The notes: generated by a model not told the origin, from the sequence alone. Shown: positions 36,377 through 45,979, numbered from the stretch's first letter. The stretch: 64,000 bases of DNA from Sphingomonas sp. Root710 (GCF_001429065.1 NZ_LMIB01000019.1:37600-101599); one strand, 5' to 3'. Program-made: numbers and translations.

Positions 36377-36850
36377 ATGGACCATTCGCAGAACGCAGGC
36401 AGCAAGATGAATGGCTATTTGAGTCTTGCCGTGCAGACCTTGATCGGCGCCGTCATCATGTACCTCGTGATGTTCGTCATGATCGACAGCCTCGACAGCT
36501 TCTACAACAATCTCAACATGCTCTACATGACGCTGATGATGGTAGCACCCATGGTGGTGCTGATGATTCTGGCGATGAAGCACATGTTTGCGTCGCGCTC
36601 CGCCAATCTTGCGATCATCGTCGTATCGGTGGCCGTTTTCTTTGGGTCATTCGCGCTGATCCGATCCCAAACGACAATCGACGACGTCGCCTTCCTGCGT
36701 TCGATGATCCCACATCATTCAGGCGCCATCCTGATGTGCCGCGAAGCGAATCTCCGGGATGCAGAGGTCAAGCGCCTGTGCGGCGAAATCCGAAACTCTC
36801 AGCGCCGCGAGATCGAACAGATGAAGGTCATCCTTGCGCGCCTCAATTGA
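36377..36850 (+). CDS. DUF305-type membrane protein
   Basis: 157 residues. Three hydrophobic segments (about 15-35, 45-66, 75-95) precede a short DUF305-like domain, FLRSMIPHHSGAILMCREANL, with the paired His and Met/Cys that may bind metal. Usual DUF305 proteins are periplasmic; this one keeps only the first half of the domain after a membrane part. It follows copAB and is probably part of the same copper response. Confidence 0.8.
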   Translation: MDHSQNAGSKMNGYLSLAVQTLIGAVIMYLVMFVMIDSLDSFYNNLNMLYMTLMMVAPMVVLMILAMKHMFASRSANLAIIVVSVAVFFGSFALIRSQTTIDDVAFLRSMIPHHSGAILMCREANLRDAEVKRLCGEIRNSQRREIEQMKVILARLN

Positions 36851-36918
36851 CGCTCGACATATTTCGAGGGGTTCTTCTCCCGACCGCGTATAGGCAGATG
36901 AAGGAAAGAGGACCGAAC

Positions 36919-37362
36919 ATGCTGAAGCGCCACCTGCTTGGAGCCGCATTGATGCTTTTGGCAACCGCCGCAAATGCGGCGGGCCCGGTCGTGGTTCACC
37001 GCGACCCGGGATGTAGGTGCTGCGAGCAATGGGCCGCACAAGTCCGCGCACAGTTCGGGCGGCAGATCAGGATGGTAGACGATCAGTCTCGCGCCACTTT
37101 CCAAGGCACGCGCGGCGTTCCGGCCTCGCTGTCCTCCTGCCATACCGCAGTCATCGACGGCCTGGTCTTCGAAGGTCACGTTCCCATCGCAGACATGAAG
37201 CGGGTGCTCGCCCAGCGCCCGAAGGGCGTCACTGGCCTTGCCGTGGCCGGCATGCCGGTGGGATCGCCGGGCATGGAGGTGCCGGGTCGTCGCGGCGATC
37301 CCTATGTCGTCGTCGCATTCGGTCCGTCAGGCACACGAATATTTGCGCGCCATCAAGGATAG
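36919..37362 (+). CDS. DUF411 periplasmic metal-binding protein
   Basis: 147 residues from the ATG at 36919, preceded by GGAAAGAGG; the longer upstream frame overlaps the DUF305 gene and is discarded. After a signal peptide (ending ANAAG) comes VVVHRDPGCRCCEQWAAQVR with the CxCC cluster, then RGVPASLSSCHTAVIDG and GHVPIADMKRVL, all DUF411 hallmarks. These proteins accompany copper and silver resistance loci; their exact role is unknown. Confidence 0.88.
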   Translation: MLKRHLLGAALMLLATAANAAGPVVVHRDPGCRCCEQWAAQVRAQFGRQIRMVDDQSRATFQGTRGVPASLSSCHTAVIDGLVFEGHVPIADMKRVLAQRPKGVTGLAVAGMPVGSPGMEVPGRRGDPYVVVAFGPSGTRIFARHQG

Positions 37363-37406
37363 ATGGTGATTGTCGGAAAGATTCGCCTGCGATAGATAGA
37401 AACGTC

Positions 37407-37769
37407 TTGAAACGCCTGCTCGCCTCTCTGCTCCTTGTCGGAGCGCTCTTTGGCCTCTTCGGGGCGCAGCTGGCCTATGCGCACGGCGTGCCTGTCGCGG
37501 TGCGTGCGCCCACAGCGATGGCGATGGACGCCGATTGCATGGCAATGATGGCCAAGCAGCAGCCCGCCCCAAAAGGAACACCGTGTAAGGGGCTTACGCT
37601 CGATTGTATCGGGGCGATGGGATGCGTTGTGCCAATCGTGCTGGGTAATGCAGTGCCCGCGCCCGCATCGCCATGGATTCACAACCAGGCTATTTTCTGG
37701 ACCACCGTCAGCGTCCTGCAGGGGCACGAGTACGCACCCGAGCCGGAGCCCCCCACCCTCCTTGGCTGA
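37407..37769 (+). CDS. Small exported Cys-rich protein (copy 1), function unknown
   Basis: 120 residues from a TTG at 37407, the only start that gives a clean signal peptide (KRLLASLLLVGALFGLFG); an upstream frame exists but is a shadow. The mature part holds DCMAMM, then PCKGLTLDCIGAMGCVVP. The same pattern (DCxxM...PCxxxTLxCxxxMGC) and the same 120-residue length occur in the protein at 46420-46782. It lies between the DUF411 gene and the cus operon, suggesting a copper/silver role. Confidence 0.6.
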   Translation: MKRLLASLLLVGALFGLFGAQLAYAHGVPVAVRAPTAMAMDADCMAMMAKQQPAPKGTPCKGLTLDCIGAMGCVVPIVLGNAVPAPASPWIHNQAIFWTTVSVLQGHEYAPEPEPPTLLG

Positions 37770-37778
37770 TTGAACAAT

Positions 37779-37805
37779 CGCGCCCGTCAGGCGCGCGGCT
37801 TTTTG
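37779..37805 (+). terminator. Rho-independent terminator
   Basis: A 6-bp perfect GC stem (CGCGCC / GGCGCG, 37779-37784 and 37790-37795) with a 5-base loop is followed by CGGCTTTTTG. It lies 10 bases past the stop of the small Cys-rich protein gene. Confidence 0.65.
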
Positions 37806-37855
37806 TCGCGTCCAGACGCCCGCGATGCCTCTCCATACAGTCAAGGATATTCGTG

Positions 37856-38128
37856 ATGATCAAGAAGTCGATTTTGGCCGCCCTGCTGGCGGTCTTCAGC
37901 CTCGCCGCGCCCGCATGGGCTGCCGACCAGAACAGGGCGCCGCAAGGGCACTGGGAATGGAAGTCGGTGCCGCAATATGGGCCGCGAGCAACCGGCCCGG
38001 CGCAGAAGCGCGTGTGGGTGCCCGACAGCGCGCAGATGGCGAACTGCGCCTGCGACATGATGAAGACGAGCGCGGCCGATTGCATGAAATCCATGCATGG
38101 TGGTCACATGTCGTCTTCGGCCGGCTGA
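37856..38128 (+). CDS. Small periplasmic YGPRA-motif protein (copy 1), function unknown
   Basis: 90 residues from the ATG at 37856. A signal peptide (AALLAVFSLAAPAWAAD) is followed by WKSVPQYGPRATGPAQKRVWVPD, then NCACDMMKTSAADCMKSM with three Cys and Met/His at the end. The core PQYGPRA...VWV recurs at the C-terminus of the protein at 45980-46318. It is preceded by a terminator and followed by cusC. A periplasmic metal-binding role is plausible. Confidence 0.65.
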   Translation: MIKKSILAALLAVFSLAAPAWAADQNRAPQGHWEWKSVPQYGPRATGPAQKRVWVPDSAQMANCACDMMKTSAADCMKSMHGGHMSSSAG

Positions 38129-38264
38129 ACCACGGATCCCGGCCGATAAGATAGAACAATGAGGCCAGGCGCGTCGCGCCGGCGCGGAAGATACCGCGTC
38201 GGCGCGCGTTGGCACTCATAATTTGTCCTTCACGGCCCGGGATCCTCTGCAATGGGAGTCCTCC

Positions 38265-39497
38265 ATGCGTACCTTCTTCTTAGCCGTCCCTGTGCTCGCT
38301 CTGACCACGAATCCCGCGCTCGCCGGGCAGCTTCGCTTTGAGGAAGCGCTCGCCCGAGCCGAGGCACAGGCTCCCTCGCTTCGCGCCAAGGCGCTGGAGG
38401 CTGATGCGCGTCGTTCTGCGCTGCCCGCCGCAGGGCAGCTTCCTGATCCCAAGCTTGGACTCGGAATCGACAATTTCCCGGTGTCGGGTCCGCCAGCGGG
38501 CAGCTTCGTCGAAGACAGCATGACGATGGCGCGGGTCGGGATCTCGCAGGAGGTCCCCAACGCCGCCAAGCGACATGCGCGCTCAAGCAGAGCGCGGACT
38601 GATGTCCAGGCGGCGGAAGCAACCTTTCTGTCCGAGAGCAGGCGGGTCAAGGTGGCGACGGCGCTGGCCTGGATCGATCTCGCCTATGCGGAGCGTCGTC
38701 TTGCCGCCCTCGACGGCATAGTTTCCCGGCTCGCCCCCCTTCCCTCCGCGGCAAAGTCGGGTGTTGCCTCAGGCGCGGCCCGCCCCGCACAGACGCTGCA
38801 GGTTCGGCAGTCGCTCGCGGTGCTGGAAGACCGCCGGAGCGAGCTCGCCGCCGAAGTGGGACGTCAGCGCGCGCTCCTTTCGCGCTGGACCGGCGAGCCG
38901 GCGCCTGAAACCGTTGGCGACGCCCCAGCGCTCACGGTCGATGCAACGACCTTGCGAGCCGCCTTAGCAACGCATCCCGATCTCGGCGCCGCCAGTGCCC
39001 GTGTCGCCCAGGCCGAGGCAGACGTCGCCGTCGCCCGGGCCGACAAGCGTCCCGACTGGGGTTTCGATGTCGCCTACCAGCGCCGGGCCGACCGCTACGG
39101 CGACATGGTCTCGGCCGGCGTCACCGTCAGCCTGCCCCTTTTTGCCAAACGGCGGCAGGACCCGATGATCGCCGCCAGTACCGCGAACGCCGCCGCGGCG
39201 ATGGCTGAGCAGGAGGACATGCGCCGGTCGCTGCTCGCCGATCTCGAAGCCGGCCTTGCCGACCATGACATGCACCATGAGCAATGGATGCGCGCACGCG
39301 ACACGCTGCTGCCGCTCGCGCGCAATCGCGCTGAGCTCGAGACGGCCAGCTATGCGGCGGGTCGCGCCGGGCTGCTCGACGTGATCGAGGCCCAGACCAT
39401 GCTTGCCGACATCGAACTGCAATTGCTCGACAGGGAGGCCGAAGTCGCGCGCGATGCTGTGCGGCTCGTCTTCACCTTTGGGGGGAACAGCCAATGA
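38265..39497 (+). CDS. cusC: CusC-like outer-membrane efflux protein (TolC family)
   Basis: 410 residues from the ATG at 38265, with GGGAG 7 bases upstream. A signal peptide (cleaved near NPALAG) precedes two outer-membrane-factor repeats: LRFEEALARAEAQAPSLRAK with AGQLPDPKLGLGIDN, and later DVAVARADKRPDWGFDVAYQ with VSLPLFAKRRQDP. The end LLDVIEAQTMLADIELQLLD is typical of TolC-family metal channels. It overlaps the adaptor gene by ATGA and forms the outer part of the Cus pump. Confidence 0.9.
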   Translation: MRTFFLAVPVLALTTNPALAGQLRFEEALARAEAQAPSLRAKALEADARRSALPAAGQLPDPKLGLGIDNFPVSGPPAGSFVEDSMTMARVGISQEVPNAAKRHARSSRARTDVQAAEATFLSESRRVKVATALAWIDLAYAERRLAALDGIVSRLAPLPSAAKSGVASGAARPAQTLQVRQSLAVLEDRRSELAAEVGRQRALLSRWTGEPAPETVGDAPALTVDATTLRAALATHPDLGAASARVAQAEADVAVARADKRPDWGFDVAYQRRADRYGDMVSAGVTVSLPLFAKRRQDPMIAASTANAAAAMAEQEDMRRSLLADLEAGLADHDMHHEQWMRARDTLLPLARNRAELETASYAAGRAGLLDVIEAQTMLADIELQLLDREAEVARDAVRLVFTFGGNSQ

Positions 39498-40978
39498 AAT
39501 TCGACACAAGCTCGCGCGCGCAGCTGGGCATGGCCGCCGCGGCGCTCGCACTCGCGGCGGGTGGCCTCGGCTATGGCCTCGCGAATTGGCGCCATGAGTC
39601 TCCGCCTGGAGCAACAGCGCAAAGCGGACGCAAGATCCTCTACTGGTACGATCCGATGGTCCCGAGCCAGCATTTCGACAAGCCGGGCAAATCGCCTTTC
39701 ATGGATATGGAGCTTGTCCCCAAATATGCCGACGAAGCGGCGAGCGGCGAGACCGGCGTGGCGATCGACCCAAGCCGCACGCAATCGCTTGGCCTGCGCA
39801 TCGCGGAGGCGCGAACGGGCACGCTGGGATCGAGCCTCGCGGCGACCGGTACGATCGAGTTCAACGAGCGCGACATCGCCATCGTCCAGGCGCGAACTGG
39901 CGGCTTCGTCCAACGGGTCTATGCGCGCGCGCCGGGCGATGTGATCGGGGCAGGCGCCCCGCTCGCCGACATACTGGTGCCGGAATGGGCGGGCGCACAG
40001 GCGGAATATCTGGCCGTCCGGCGGATCGGTGATGTGGGCCTCGCTCGCGCGGCCCGTCAGCGCCTGCTCTTGCTGGGCATGCCCACCGGAACGGTCGCCG
40101 CAGTCGAGCGGAGCGGGCGACCGCATAATGTGGTGACGATCTCGGCGCCGACCGGCGGCACGATCAAGACGCTCGGCGTCCGGGCCGGGATGACGGTCGC
40201 GAGCGGTCAGACACTCGCCGAGGTGAATGGGCTCGGTACGGTGTGGCTCAATGCCGCGGTGCCGGAGGCGATGGCCGGCAGGCTTCGCCCGGGCCAGAGC
40301 GCGACCGCGACCCTCGCCGCCTATCCGGGCGAGCGCTTTACCGGCCGCATCGCCGCGATCCTCCCAAGCGTCGCCGCCGAAAGCCGGACGCTCACCGTGC
40401 GGATCGAACTTTCCAACCGAGCCGGGCGCCTGCGCCCTGGCATGTTCGCCTCGGTCGATCTCGGCGACGCTGCGCGGCCGGCACTGCTCGTCCCCTCGGA
40501 GGCGGTCATTCGGACCGGCAAGCGTTCGCTCGTCATGCTGGCGCTGGCGCAAGGGCGCTATCGGCCCGCCGAGGTGCAGACCGGCGCCGAGTCAGGAGGC
40601 CAGACCGAAATCCTTGCCGGCCTCGCCGAGGGGGAGAAGATCGTCGCTTCCGGCCAGTTCCTGATCGACTCCGAGGCCAGCCTCTCGGGAATCGAGGCGC
40701 GCCCGATCGGCGGGGCAGCCCCAACTCCGCGACCGGAAACGACATCCAACGGCGCCTATCGCGCGAGCGGCCGGATCGAAAGCATCGCGGGCGACCGGAT
40801 TACCCTCAGTCACGCCCCTGTCCCCGCGCTCAAATGGCCCGCCATGACGATGACGTTCAAGCTGGGGAGCCCGGCGCTCGCGCGCGGGCTCAAGAAGGGC
40901 GACCGCGTCGTCTTCGGCTTCGACCAAGCGGCGGAAGGTCCAGTTGTTCGCACGCTGAGCCGCGAGGCGGCGCGATGA
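39494..40978 (+). CDS. cusB: CusB-like membrane fusion protein with C-terminal CusF domain
   Basis: 494 residues. One N-terminal membrane segment is followed by a heavy-metal binding segment ([20 protein letters not shown], about 49-68, then [10 protein letters not shown]), the adaptor core ([57 protein letters not shown]) and from about residue 420 an extra domain reading [21 protein letters not shown] then [13 protein letters not shown]. That domain has the CusF copper ligands His, Trp, Met, Met. So a chaperone domain is built into the adaptor. ATGA overlaps on both sides. Confidence 0.9.
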   Translation: MKFDTSSRAQLGMAAAALALAAGGLGYGLANWRHESPPGATAQSGRKILYWYDPMVPSQHFDKPGKSPFMDMELVPKYADEAASGETGVAIDPSRTQSLGLRIAEARTGTLGSSLAATGTIEFNERDIAIVQARTGGFVQRVYARAPGDVIGAGAPLADILVPEWAGAQAEYLAVRRIGDVGLARAARQRLLLLGMPTGTVAAVERSGRPHNVVTISAPTGGTIKTLGVRAGMTVASGQTLAEVNGLGTVWLNAAVPEAMAGRLRPGQSATATLAAYPGERFTGRIAAILPSVAAESRTLTVRIELSNRAGRLRPGMFASVDLGDAARPALLVPSEAVIRTGKRSLVMLALAQGRYRPAEVQTGAESGGQTEILAGLAEGEKIVASGQFLIDSEASLSGIEARPIGGAAPTPRPETTSNGAYRASGRIESIAGDRITLSHAPVPALKWPAMTMTFKLGSPALARGLKKGDRVVFGFDQAAEGPVVRTLSREAAR

Positions 40979-43900
40979 TCGGCCGTCTCATCGACTGGTC
41001 GGCTAACAACCGCCTGTTCGTAGTGCTCGGCGCCCTGGCGCTCGTCCTCGGCGGACTCCTTGCCTTGCGCAGCACGCCGATCGACGCGCTGCCCGACCTC
41101 AGCGACACCCAGGTCATCATCCGCACGAGCTATCCGGGCCAAGCCCCCCAGATCGTCGAAAATCAGATCACCTACCCGCTCGCGACGACGATGCTGTCGG
41201 TGCCCGGGGCGAAGACCGTGCGCGGCTATTCCTTCTTCGGCGACAGCTTCGTCTATGTCATTTTCGCCGATGGGACCGACCTCTATTGGGCGCGCTCGCG
41301 CGTCCTTGAATATCTCAACCAGGTCCAGGGCCGCTTGCCTGACACCGCACGCAGCGCGATCGGCCCCGACGCCACCGGGGTGGGGTGGGTCTATCAATAT
41401 GCGCTGGTCGATCGGACCGGCGGACACGACCTCGCGCAGCTGCGGTCGCTCCAGGACTGGTTCCTCCGCTACGAGCTCAAGAGCCTGCCTGGGGTGGCCG
41501 AAGTCGCCAGCATCGGCGGCATGGTCAAGCAATATCAGGTCGTGCTCGATCCGGTGAAGCTTGCCGGTTACGGCATCACCCACGCGCAGGCCGTCGCGGC
41601 GATCGGGCAGGCCAACCAGGAAACCGGAGGCTCGGTCCTCGAGCTGGGCGAGGCCGAATATATGGTGCGCGCTTCGGGCTATCTTCAGACGCTCGACGAC
41701 TTCCGCGCCATACCGCTGCGCACTGCGGCCGGCGGCGTGCCGGTAACGCTCGGCGACGTCGCGACCATCCAGCTTGGCCCCGAAATGCGCCGCGGTATCG
41801 CCGAGCTCGACGGCGACGGCGAAGTGGCGGGCGGAGTCGTCATCCTGCGTTCGGGATCAGACGCACGTGCCACTATCCAGGCGGTGCAGGACAAGCTCGA
41901 GCTCTTAAAGAAGAGCCTGCCGCGCGGCGTCGCGATCGTGCCGACCTATGACCGCTCGCACCTCATCGATGCCGCGATTGAGAACCTCACACACAAACTT
42001 GCCGAAGAGTTCGTGGTTGTGGCGATCGTCTGCGCGCTGTTCCTCTGGCACGTGCGCTCGGCGCTTGTCGCGATCGTCACGCTGCCGCTTGGCGTCCTCG
42101 CCGCCTTCATCGTGATGCATTTCCAGGGCGTCAACGCCAACATCATGTCCTTGGGCGGGATCGCGATCGCGATCGGCGCCATGGTCGACGCCGCGATCGT
42201 GATGATCGAGAACGCCCACAAGCGGATCGAGCAATGGGAGCATGATCATCCCGGTGAAGAGCTGGCCGGGGCGGCGCGCTGGACGGTGATCACCGACGCG
42301 GCGCGCGAGGTGGGTCCCGCGCTCTTCTTCTCGCTCCTCATCATCACCCTGTCCTTCGTGCCCGTCTTCACTTTGGAAGCACAGGAAGGGCGTCTCTTCG
42401 CGCCGCTCGCGTTCACCAAGACCTACACCATGGCGGCCGCGGCGATCCTGTCCGTGACGCTGGTTCCGGTGCTGATGGGCTGGCTCATCCGGGGCAAGAT
42501 TCCTTCCGAGCAGGCCAATCCGGTCAACCGCGCGCTGACGCGGGCCTATCGTCCCGCCATCGACTGGGTGTTGAAGAAACCCAAGGCGACCCTCGTCCTC
42601 GCGGGGCTGGTCTTCCTGACGACCGCTTGGCCGCTGTCCCGGCTCGGCGGCGAATTCCTGCCGGCGATGAACGAGGGCGATCTTCTCTACATGCCCTCGG
42701 CGCTGCCGGGGCTCTCTGCCGCCAAGGCCTCGGAGCTGCTCCAGCAGACCGATCGCATGATCAAGTCGGTGCCTGAGGTCCAGAGCGTGTTCGGGAAAGC
42801 GGGGCGTGCGGAGAGCGCGACCGACCCCGCCCCGCTCGAGATGTTCGAGACGACGATCCGCTTCAAGCCGCGCGAGCAATGGCGGCCCGGCATGACTCCG
42901 GAGAAGCTGGTCGAGGAGCTCGACCGCACCGTGAAAGTACCCGGCCTCGCCAACATCTGGGTGCCGCCCATCCGCAACCGGATCGACATGCTGGCGACCG
43001 GCATCAAGAGCCCGATCGGGGTCAAGGTCTCTGGGTCGGATCTTGCCGCCATCGACCATATCGCGCGCGAGGTGGAACGGGTCGCGAAGGGAGTGCCCGG
43101 AGTGAGCTCCGCACTCGCCGAGCGGCTGACAGGCGGGCGTTATGTCGATGTGCAGATCGATCGGATCGCCGCCGCGCGATATGGCCTCAACATCTCCGAT
43201 GTCCAGGCGATCGTCGCGGGCGCGATCGGCGGTGAGAATGTCGGCCAAACCGTCGAGGGGCTGGCGCGCTATCCCATCAATGTCCGCTACCCGCGCGAGT
43301 TGCGCGACAGTCCGGACGCACTGCGCGCTCTTCCGGTGCTCACGCCATCGGGCCAGCAGATCACGCTGGGCAGCGTCGCGCAGATCGCGATCAGCGACGG
43401 ACCGCCGATGCTGAAGACCGAGAACGGACGGCCATCGACCTGGGTCTATGTCGACGTCCGGGGACGCGATCTCGCCTCGGTGGTCGATGATCTGCAGACT
43501 GCGGTGGCCCGCGAGGTCAAGCTCTCGTCGGGTGTCAGCCTCGCCTATTCGGGCCAGTTCGAATATCTCGCGCGCGCGATCGACCGGCTGAAGATCGTCG
43601 TGCCGGCGACGCTCGCGATCATCTTCTTGCTGCTGTACCTCATCTTCCGGCGGCTCGACGAGGCAGTGCTCATCATGGGCACGCTCCCCTTCGCGCTCAC
43701 CGGCGGTTTCTGGATCCTCTACCTGCTCGGCTATCACCAGTCGGTCGCGACTGGCGTCGGGTTCATTGCGCTTGCCGGCGTGGCCGCGGAGTTCGGCGTC
43801 GTGATGCTGATCTATCTCAGGGATGCCCTCGAGGCGCGGGGCGAGAGGCCGTCGCACGAAGATATTGCAGAAGCGGTGCGCGAAGGCGCGCTGCTCAGGG

Positions 43901-44133
43901 TCCGGCCCAAGGCGATGACCGTCGCCGTCATTATCGCGGGGCTTTTGCCGATCCTCGTCGGCTCCGGCGCCGGCTCGGAAGTCATGAGCCGGATTGCCGC
44001 ACCCATGGTCGGCGGCATGCTGACCGCGCCGCTTCTCTCCATGTTCGTCATCCCCGCCGCCTATCTGCTTCTGAGGCGGCGGTCTTCTCAACCCTCTATC
44101 CCAATGAAGCACCACGAAAGGAACCTGCAATGA
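40975..44133 (+). CDS. cusA: CusA-like RND transporter (Cu/Ag export)
   Basis: 1052 residues from the ATG at 40975, which overlaps the cusB stop; the frame stays open for 730 bases upstream but only as a shadow of cusB. The N-terminus [23 protein letters not shown], the pattern [25 protein letters not shown] of monovalent-metal RND pumps, and Met-containing periplasmic loops identify it as CusA-type rather than CzcA-type. It exports Cu(I)/Ag(I) from the periplasm through CusC. Confidence 0.94.
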   Translation: MIGRLIDWSANNRLFVVLGALALVLGGLLALRSTPIDALPDLSDTQVIIRTSYPGQAPQIVENQITYPLATTMLSVPGAKTVRGYSFFGDSFVYVIFADGTDLYWARSRVLEYLNQVQGRLPDTARSAIGPDATGVGWVYQYALVDRTGGHDLAQLRSLQDWFLRYELKSLPGVAEVASIGGMVKQYQVVLDPVKLAGYGITHAQAVAAIGQANQETGGSVLELGEAEYMVRASGYLQTLDDFRAIPLRTAAGGVPVTLGDVATIQLGPEMRRGIAELDGDGEVAGGVVILRSGSDARATIQAVQDKLELLKKSLPRGVAIVPTYDRSHLIDAAIENLTHKLAEEFVVVAIVCALFLWHVRSALVAIVTLPLGVLAAFIVMHFQGVNANIMSLGGIAIAIGAMVDAAIVMIENAHKRIEQWEHDHPGEELAGAARWTVITDAAREVGPALFFSLLIITLSFVPVFTLEAQEGRLFAPLAFTKTYTMAAAAILSVTLVPVLMGWLIRGKIPSEQANPVNRALTRAYRPAIDWVLKKPKATLVLAGLVFLTTAWPLSRLGGEFLPAMNEGDLLYMPSALPGLSAAKASELLQQTDRMIKSVPEVQSVFGKAGRAESATDPAPLEMFETTIRFKPREQWRPGMTPEKLVEELDRTVKVPGLANIWVPPIRNRIDMLATGIKSPIGVKVSGSDLAAIDHIAREVERVAKGVPGVSSALAERLTGGRYVDVQIDRIAAARYGLNISDVQAIVAGAIGGENVGQTVEGLARYPINVRYPRELRDSPDALRALPVLTPSGQQITLGSVAQIAISDGPPMLKTENGRPSTWVYVDVRGRDLASVVDDLQTAVAREVKLSSGVSLAYSGQFEYLARAIDRLKIVVPATLAIIFLLLYLIFRRLDEAVLIMGTLPFALTGGFWILYLLGYHQSVATGVGFIALAGVAAEFGVVMLIYLRDALEARGERPSHEDIAEAVREGALLRVRPKAMTVAVIIAGLLPILVGSGAGSEVMSRIAAPMVGGMLTAPLLSMFVIPAAYLLLRRRSSQPSIPMKHHERNLQ

Positions 44134-44519
44134 AAGTTCACGCTCTGTCCATCCTGGCCCTGACCGCTGCCCTTGCTGCCTGTGGCTCGAAGACCGAGAC
44201 CAATGAGGCGGCAGCGACGAATACGGCGGCACCGGCGGCTACCGAAACCAACGCGATGGCTGGCGACATGGACAATATGGCGATGTCCCCCACCGCCAAG
44301 ATGGCCAAGGGCACCGGCAAGGTGACGGCCGTCGACAAGGCCGCCGGAACGATCACGCTCGACCATGGCCCGATCGCCGAGGCCAACTGGCCGGCTATGA
44401 CGATGGCGTTCAAGGCCGCGCCGGCGCTCATCGACAGCGTGAAAGTGGGCGATGAGGTGAATTTCGAGTTGAAGCTCGATGGCAATGCCGGCGAGGTAAC
44501 CGCGATCACAAAGCAGTAG
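44130..44519 (+). CDS. cusF: CusF-like copper chaperone lipoprotein
   Basis: 129 residues. The signal peptide ends in a lipobox (LTAALAAC). After a Thr/Ala/Met-rich linker comes the CusF barrel: [20 protein letters not shown], then [12 protein letters not shown] with the His, Trp and two Met ligands of CusF, ending [20 protein letters not shown]. coli CusF is soluble; here the lipobox implies membrane anchoring. ATGA overlap with cusA. Confidence 0.93.
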   Translation: MKVHALSILALTAALAACGSKTETNEAAATNTAAPAATETNAMAGDMDNMAMSPTAKMAKGTGKVTAVDKAAGTITLDHGPIAEANWPAMTMAFKAAPALIDSVKVGDEVNFELKLDGNAGEVTAITKQ

Positions 44520-44542
44520 TCGATTCCATATCTGCTCCGGGC

Positions 44543-44566
44543 GGGCCGCCGGAATATGGGCGGCCC
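44543..44566. terminator. Convergent hairpin terminator
   Basis: A perfect 8-bp stem (GGGCCGCC / GGCGGCCC) with an 8-base loop lies between the ends of cusF (plus) and the GDCCVxC gene (minus). No clear T run, so termination strength is uncertain. Confidence 0.45.
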
Positions 44567-44583
44567 ACCATGGCCTACGATCG

Positions 44584-44811
44584 TCAGGTGCAGCAGGAGG
44601 CGTCCGGCCCGGCGAGTTGAATCGGTGGGCACGGCACGGTCCCGTAGGAACAGAATACGCAGCAATCGCCGGTCTTCGGCCGCAAGACCGCTCCGCAACC
44701 GGTGCAATCATAGAAAAACTGGCAGGCGTTCGTCGGCATCGTCTCCGTCTTCGTCGTGCCGCACAGCGGACAGGTGAGGACCGATTGAGGAACGAAAACG
44801 CGCTCAGACAT
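44584..44811 (-). CDS. GDCCVxC-domain protein
   Basis: 75 residues from the ATG at 44811. It has LTCPLCGTTKTETMPTNAC, FFYDCTGCGAVLRPK and the hallmark GDCCVFCSYGTVPCPP. Six or more Cys in CxxC pairs suggest metal binding. Proteins with this signature usually follow a MerT-type transporter in alphaproteobacteria, as here, where the merT stop overlaps its start. Probably a cytoplasmic metal-binding partner of the transporter. Confidence 0.87.
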   Translation of the reverse strand: MSERVFVPQSVLTCPLCGTTKTETMPTNACQFFYDCTGCGAVLRPKTGDCCVFCSYGTVPCPPIQLAGPDASCCT

Positions 44812-45172
44812 AGGAATAGCCAAGCCAGAACAACGTCACGCCCAGCAGCAAGCCGATGAAAAGGACCGCGCGCACAGCAGGCGGTGTGCAGACGCCCTCG
44901 GATGCGCAGGTCATCGCCACGCGCTGCTGCCGCCAGAGCATGATCGCGCCGCCGATCAGGAAGAGCGCGCTCAAGCACAGCAGGAGCATCCGATACGGGC
45001 TGGCCGCCAAGGCAATGCCGCCGAGCCATCCGGCACCCAAGCCGGCGGTGGTGAGCAATATGGGCAGCGCGCAGCAGGATGCCACGGCGAAGGCGGCCGC
45101 GATTCCGCCGACCGTGAGAACAGCAGCGCCCTCCGCTCCCAAAGAACGGCGCAGTTCAGGCGGTTCGGACAT
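44804..45172 (-). CDS. merT: MerT-family mercuric transporter
   Basis: 122 residues with three hydrophobic segments. The first carries the vicinal Cys pair (AVASCCALPILLTTAGLGAGW) that binds Hg(II) in MerT; a second pair of Cys lies in the cytoplasmic loop (TCASEGVC). It is divergent from merR across a MerR-type promoter. No merP or merA is present in the window, so the metal it carries and its fate are open. Confidence 0.88.
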   Translation of the reverse strand: MSEPPELRRSLGAEGAAVLTVGGIAAAFAVASCCALPILLTTAGLGAGWLGGIALAASPYRMLLLCLSALFLIGGAIMLWRQQRVAMTCASEGVCTPPAVRAVLFIGLLLGVTLFWLGYSYV

Positions 45173-45204
45173 GATGGGCGACTCCTTGTGATCAACGGAA
45201 TCGC

Positions 45205-45235
45205 ATCCTACCGTCTGTAGCCGCTACAGACTCAA
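45205..45235 (-). promoter_or_regulatory. MerR-type promoter and operator between merT and merR
   Basis: On the minus strand TTGAGT (45235-45230), a 19-bp spacer and TAGGAT (45210-45205). The spacer holds a perfect palindrome GTCTGTAG-CCG-CTACAGAC (45213-45231). This is the standard MerR-regulated promoter, here for merT. Confidence 0.82.
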
Positions 45236-45255
45236 CCCCCAATTTTGAGCAGAAG

Positions 45256-45663
45256 ATGACGACATCGGAGATTATCGCAATCGGGGAACTGTCGCGGCGC
45301 ACACGCTGCAACATTGAGACGATCCGCTATTATGAGCGGATCGGGCTCCTGCCCGAGGCGGCGCGGCGGGGCCGGTATCGGAGCTTCGGCCCCGCGGACG
45401 TGGCGCGGCTGCATTTCGTTCGGCGCGCGCGGGAACTGGGCTTCACGCTGGACGAGGTTCGCACGCTGCTCGGCATTGCGACCGCCAATGACATCTCATG
45501 TGACGATGCCCGCGAAATCGCGACCTTGCATCTGACGCAGGTTCGCGCGCGGATCGCGGATCTGAAGCGCATGGAGCGGGTCCTTGCCGACACCGTGCGG
45601 GCCTGCAGTTCCGGCGATCATGTCGGGTGCCCACTGATCAATACATTGTCTGCGGCTCGCTAA
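45256..45663 (+). CDS. merR: MerR-type mercury-responsive regulator
   Basis: 135 residues. The HTH (IGELSRRTRCNIETIRYYERIGLL) and dimer helix are followed by Cys82, Cys117 and Cys125 (NDISCDDAR; RACSSGDHVGCPLI). Tn501 MerR binds Hg(II) with Cys82, Cys117 and Cys126, so the trigonal site is essentially conserved. It is divergent from merT with the shared operator between them. Confidence 0.88.
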   Translation: MTTSEIIAIGELSRRTRCNIETIRYYERIGLLPEAARRGRYRSFGPADVARLHFVRRARELGFTLDEVRTLLGIATANDISCDDAREIATLHLTQVRARIADLKRMERVLADTVRACSSGDHVGCPLINTLSAAR

Positions 45664-45694
45664 ATTCCGCCTGGGCGACGCCTTCTGTACGCCG

Positions 45695-45847
45695 AACTCC
45701 ATACTCTTCGGTTCCGGCCCCCGCGTGGAGGTCATGAGCGGCATCGCTGCGACCATGATCGACAGCCTGAAAGTCGGCGATCAGGTGAATTTCGAGCTGA
45801 AGCTCGACGGCAATGCCGGCGAGGTCACCAGCATCAGCAACAAGTAA
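45695..45847 (+). pseudogene. Remnant of a second cusA-cusF: in-frame deletion scar
   Basis: The frame reads NSILFGSGPRVEVMSGIAATM, matching the CusA segment [20 protein letters not shown] of the intact pump, then without a break [18 protein letters not shown] and NAGEVTSISNK-stop, matching the CusF end [19 protein letters not shown] deletion has joined an internal cusA piece to the last 30 codons of cusF, in the same frame. From the ATG at 45755 a 30-residue peptide could still be made. The stretch 45664-45694 shows nothing else. Confidence 0.8.
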
Positions 45848-45979
45848 TTCGATGAGGGCTTCGGGAGGCACTGTGGAAGCGCCTCCCGAAGAGGTCCGAC
45901 AGTTGGGACAGGCAAATGTTTCGTCAGATCCATGATCGATGGCGAGGGCAAGTTAGCCCCTCGCCATCACTTCACGGCC

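Noticed and set aside
40243..40974. Upstream extension of the cusA frame
   Set aside because: It lies wholly within cusB in another frame, is Arg/Pro-rich, and the ATG at 40975 gives the standard RND N-terminus and an ATGA overlap.
41905..44232. 775-codon open frame on the minus strand
   Set aside because: It is antisense to cusA, whose frame has all RND motifs. The reading is Arg/Asp/His/Glu-rich without motifs, as expected of a GC-rich shadow.
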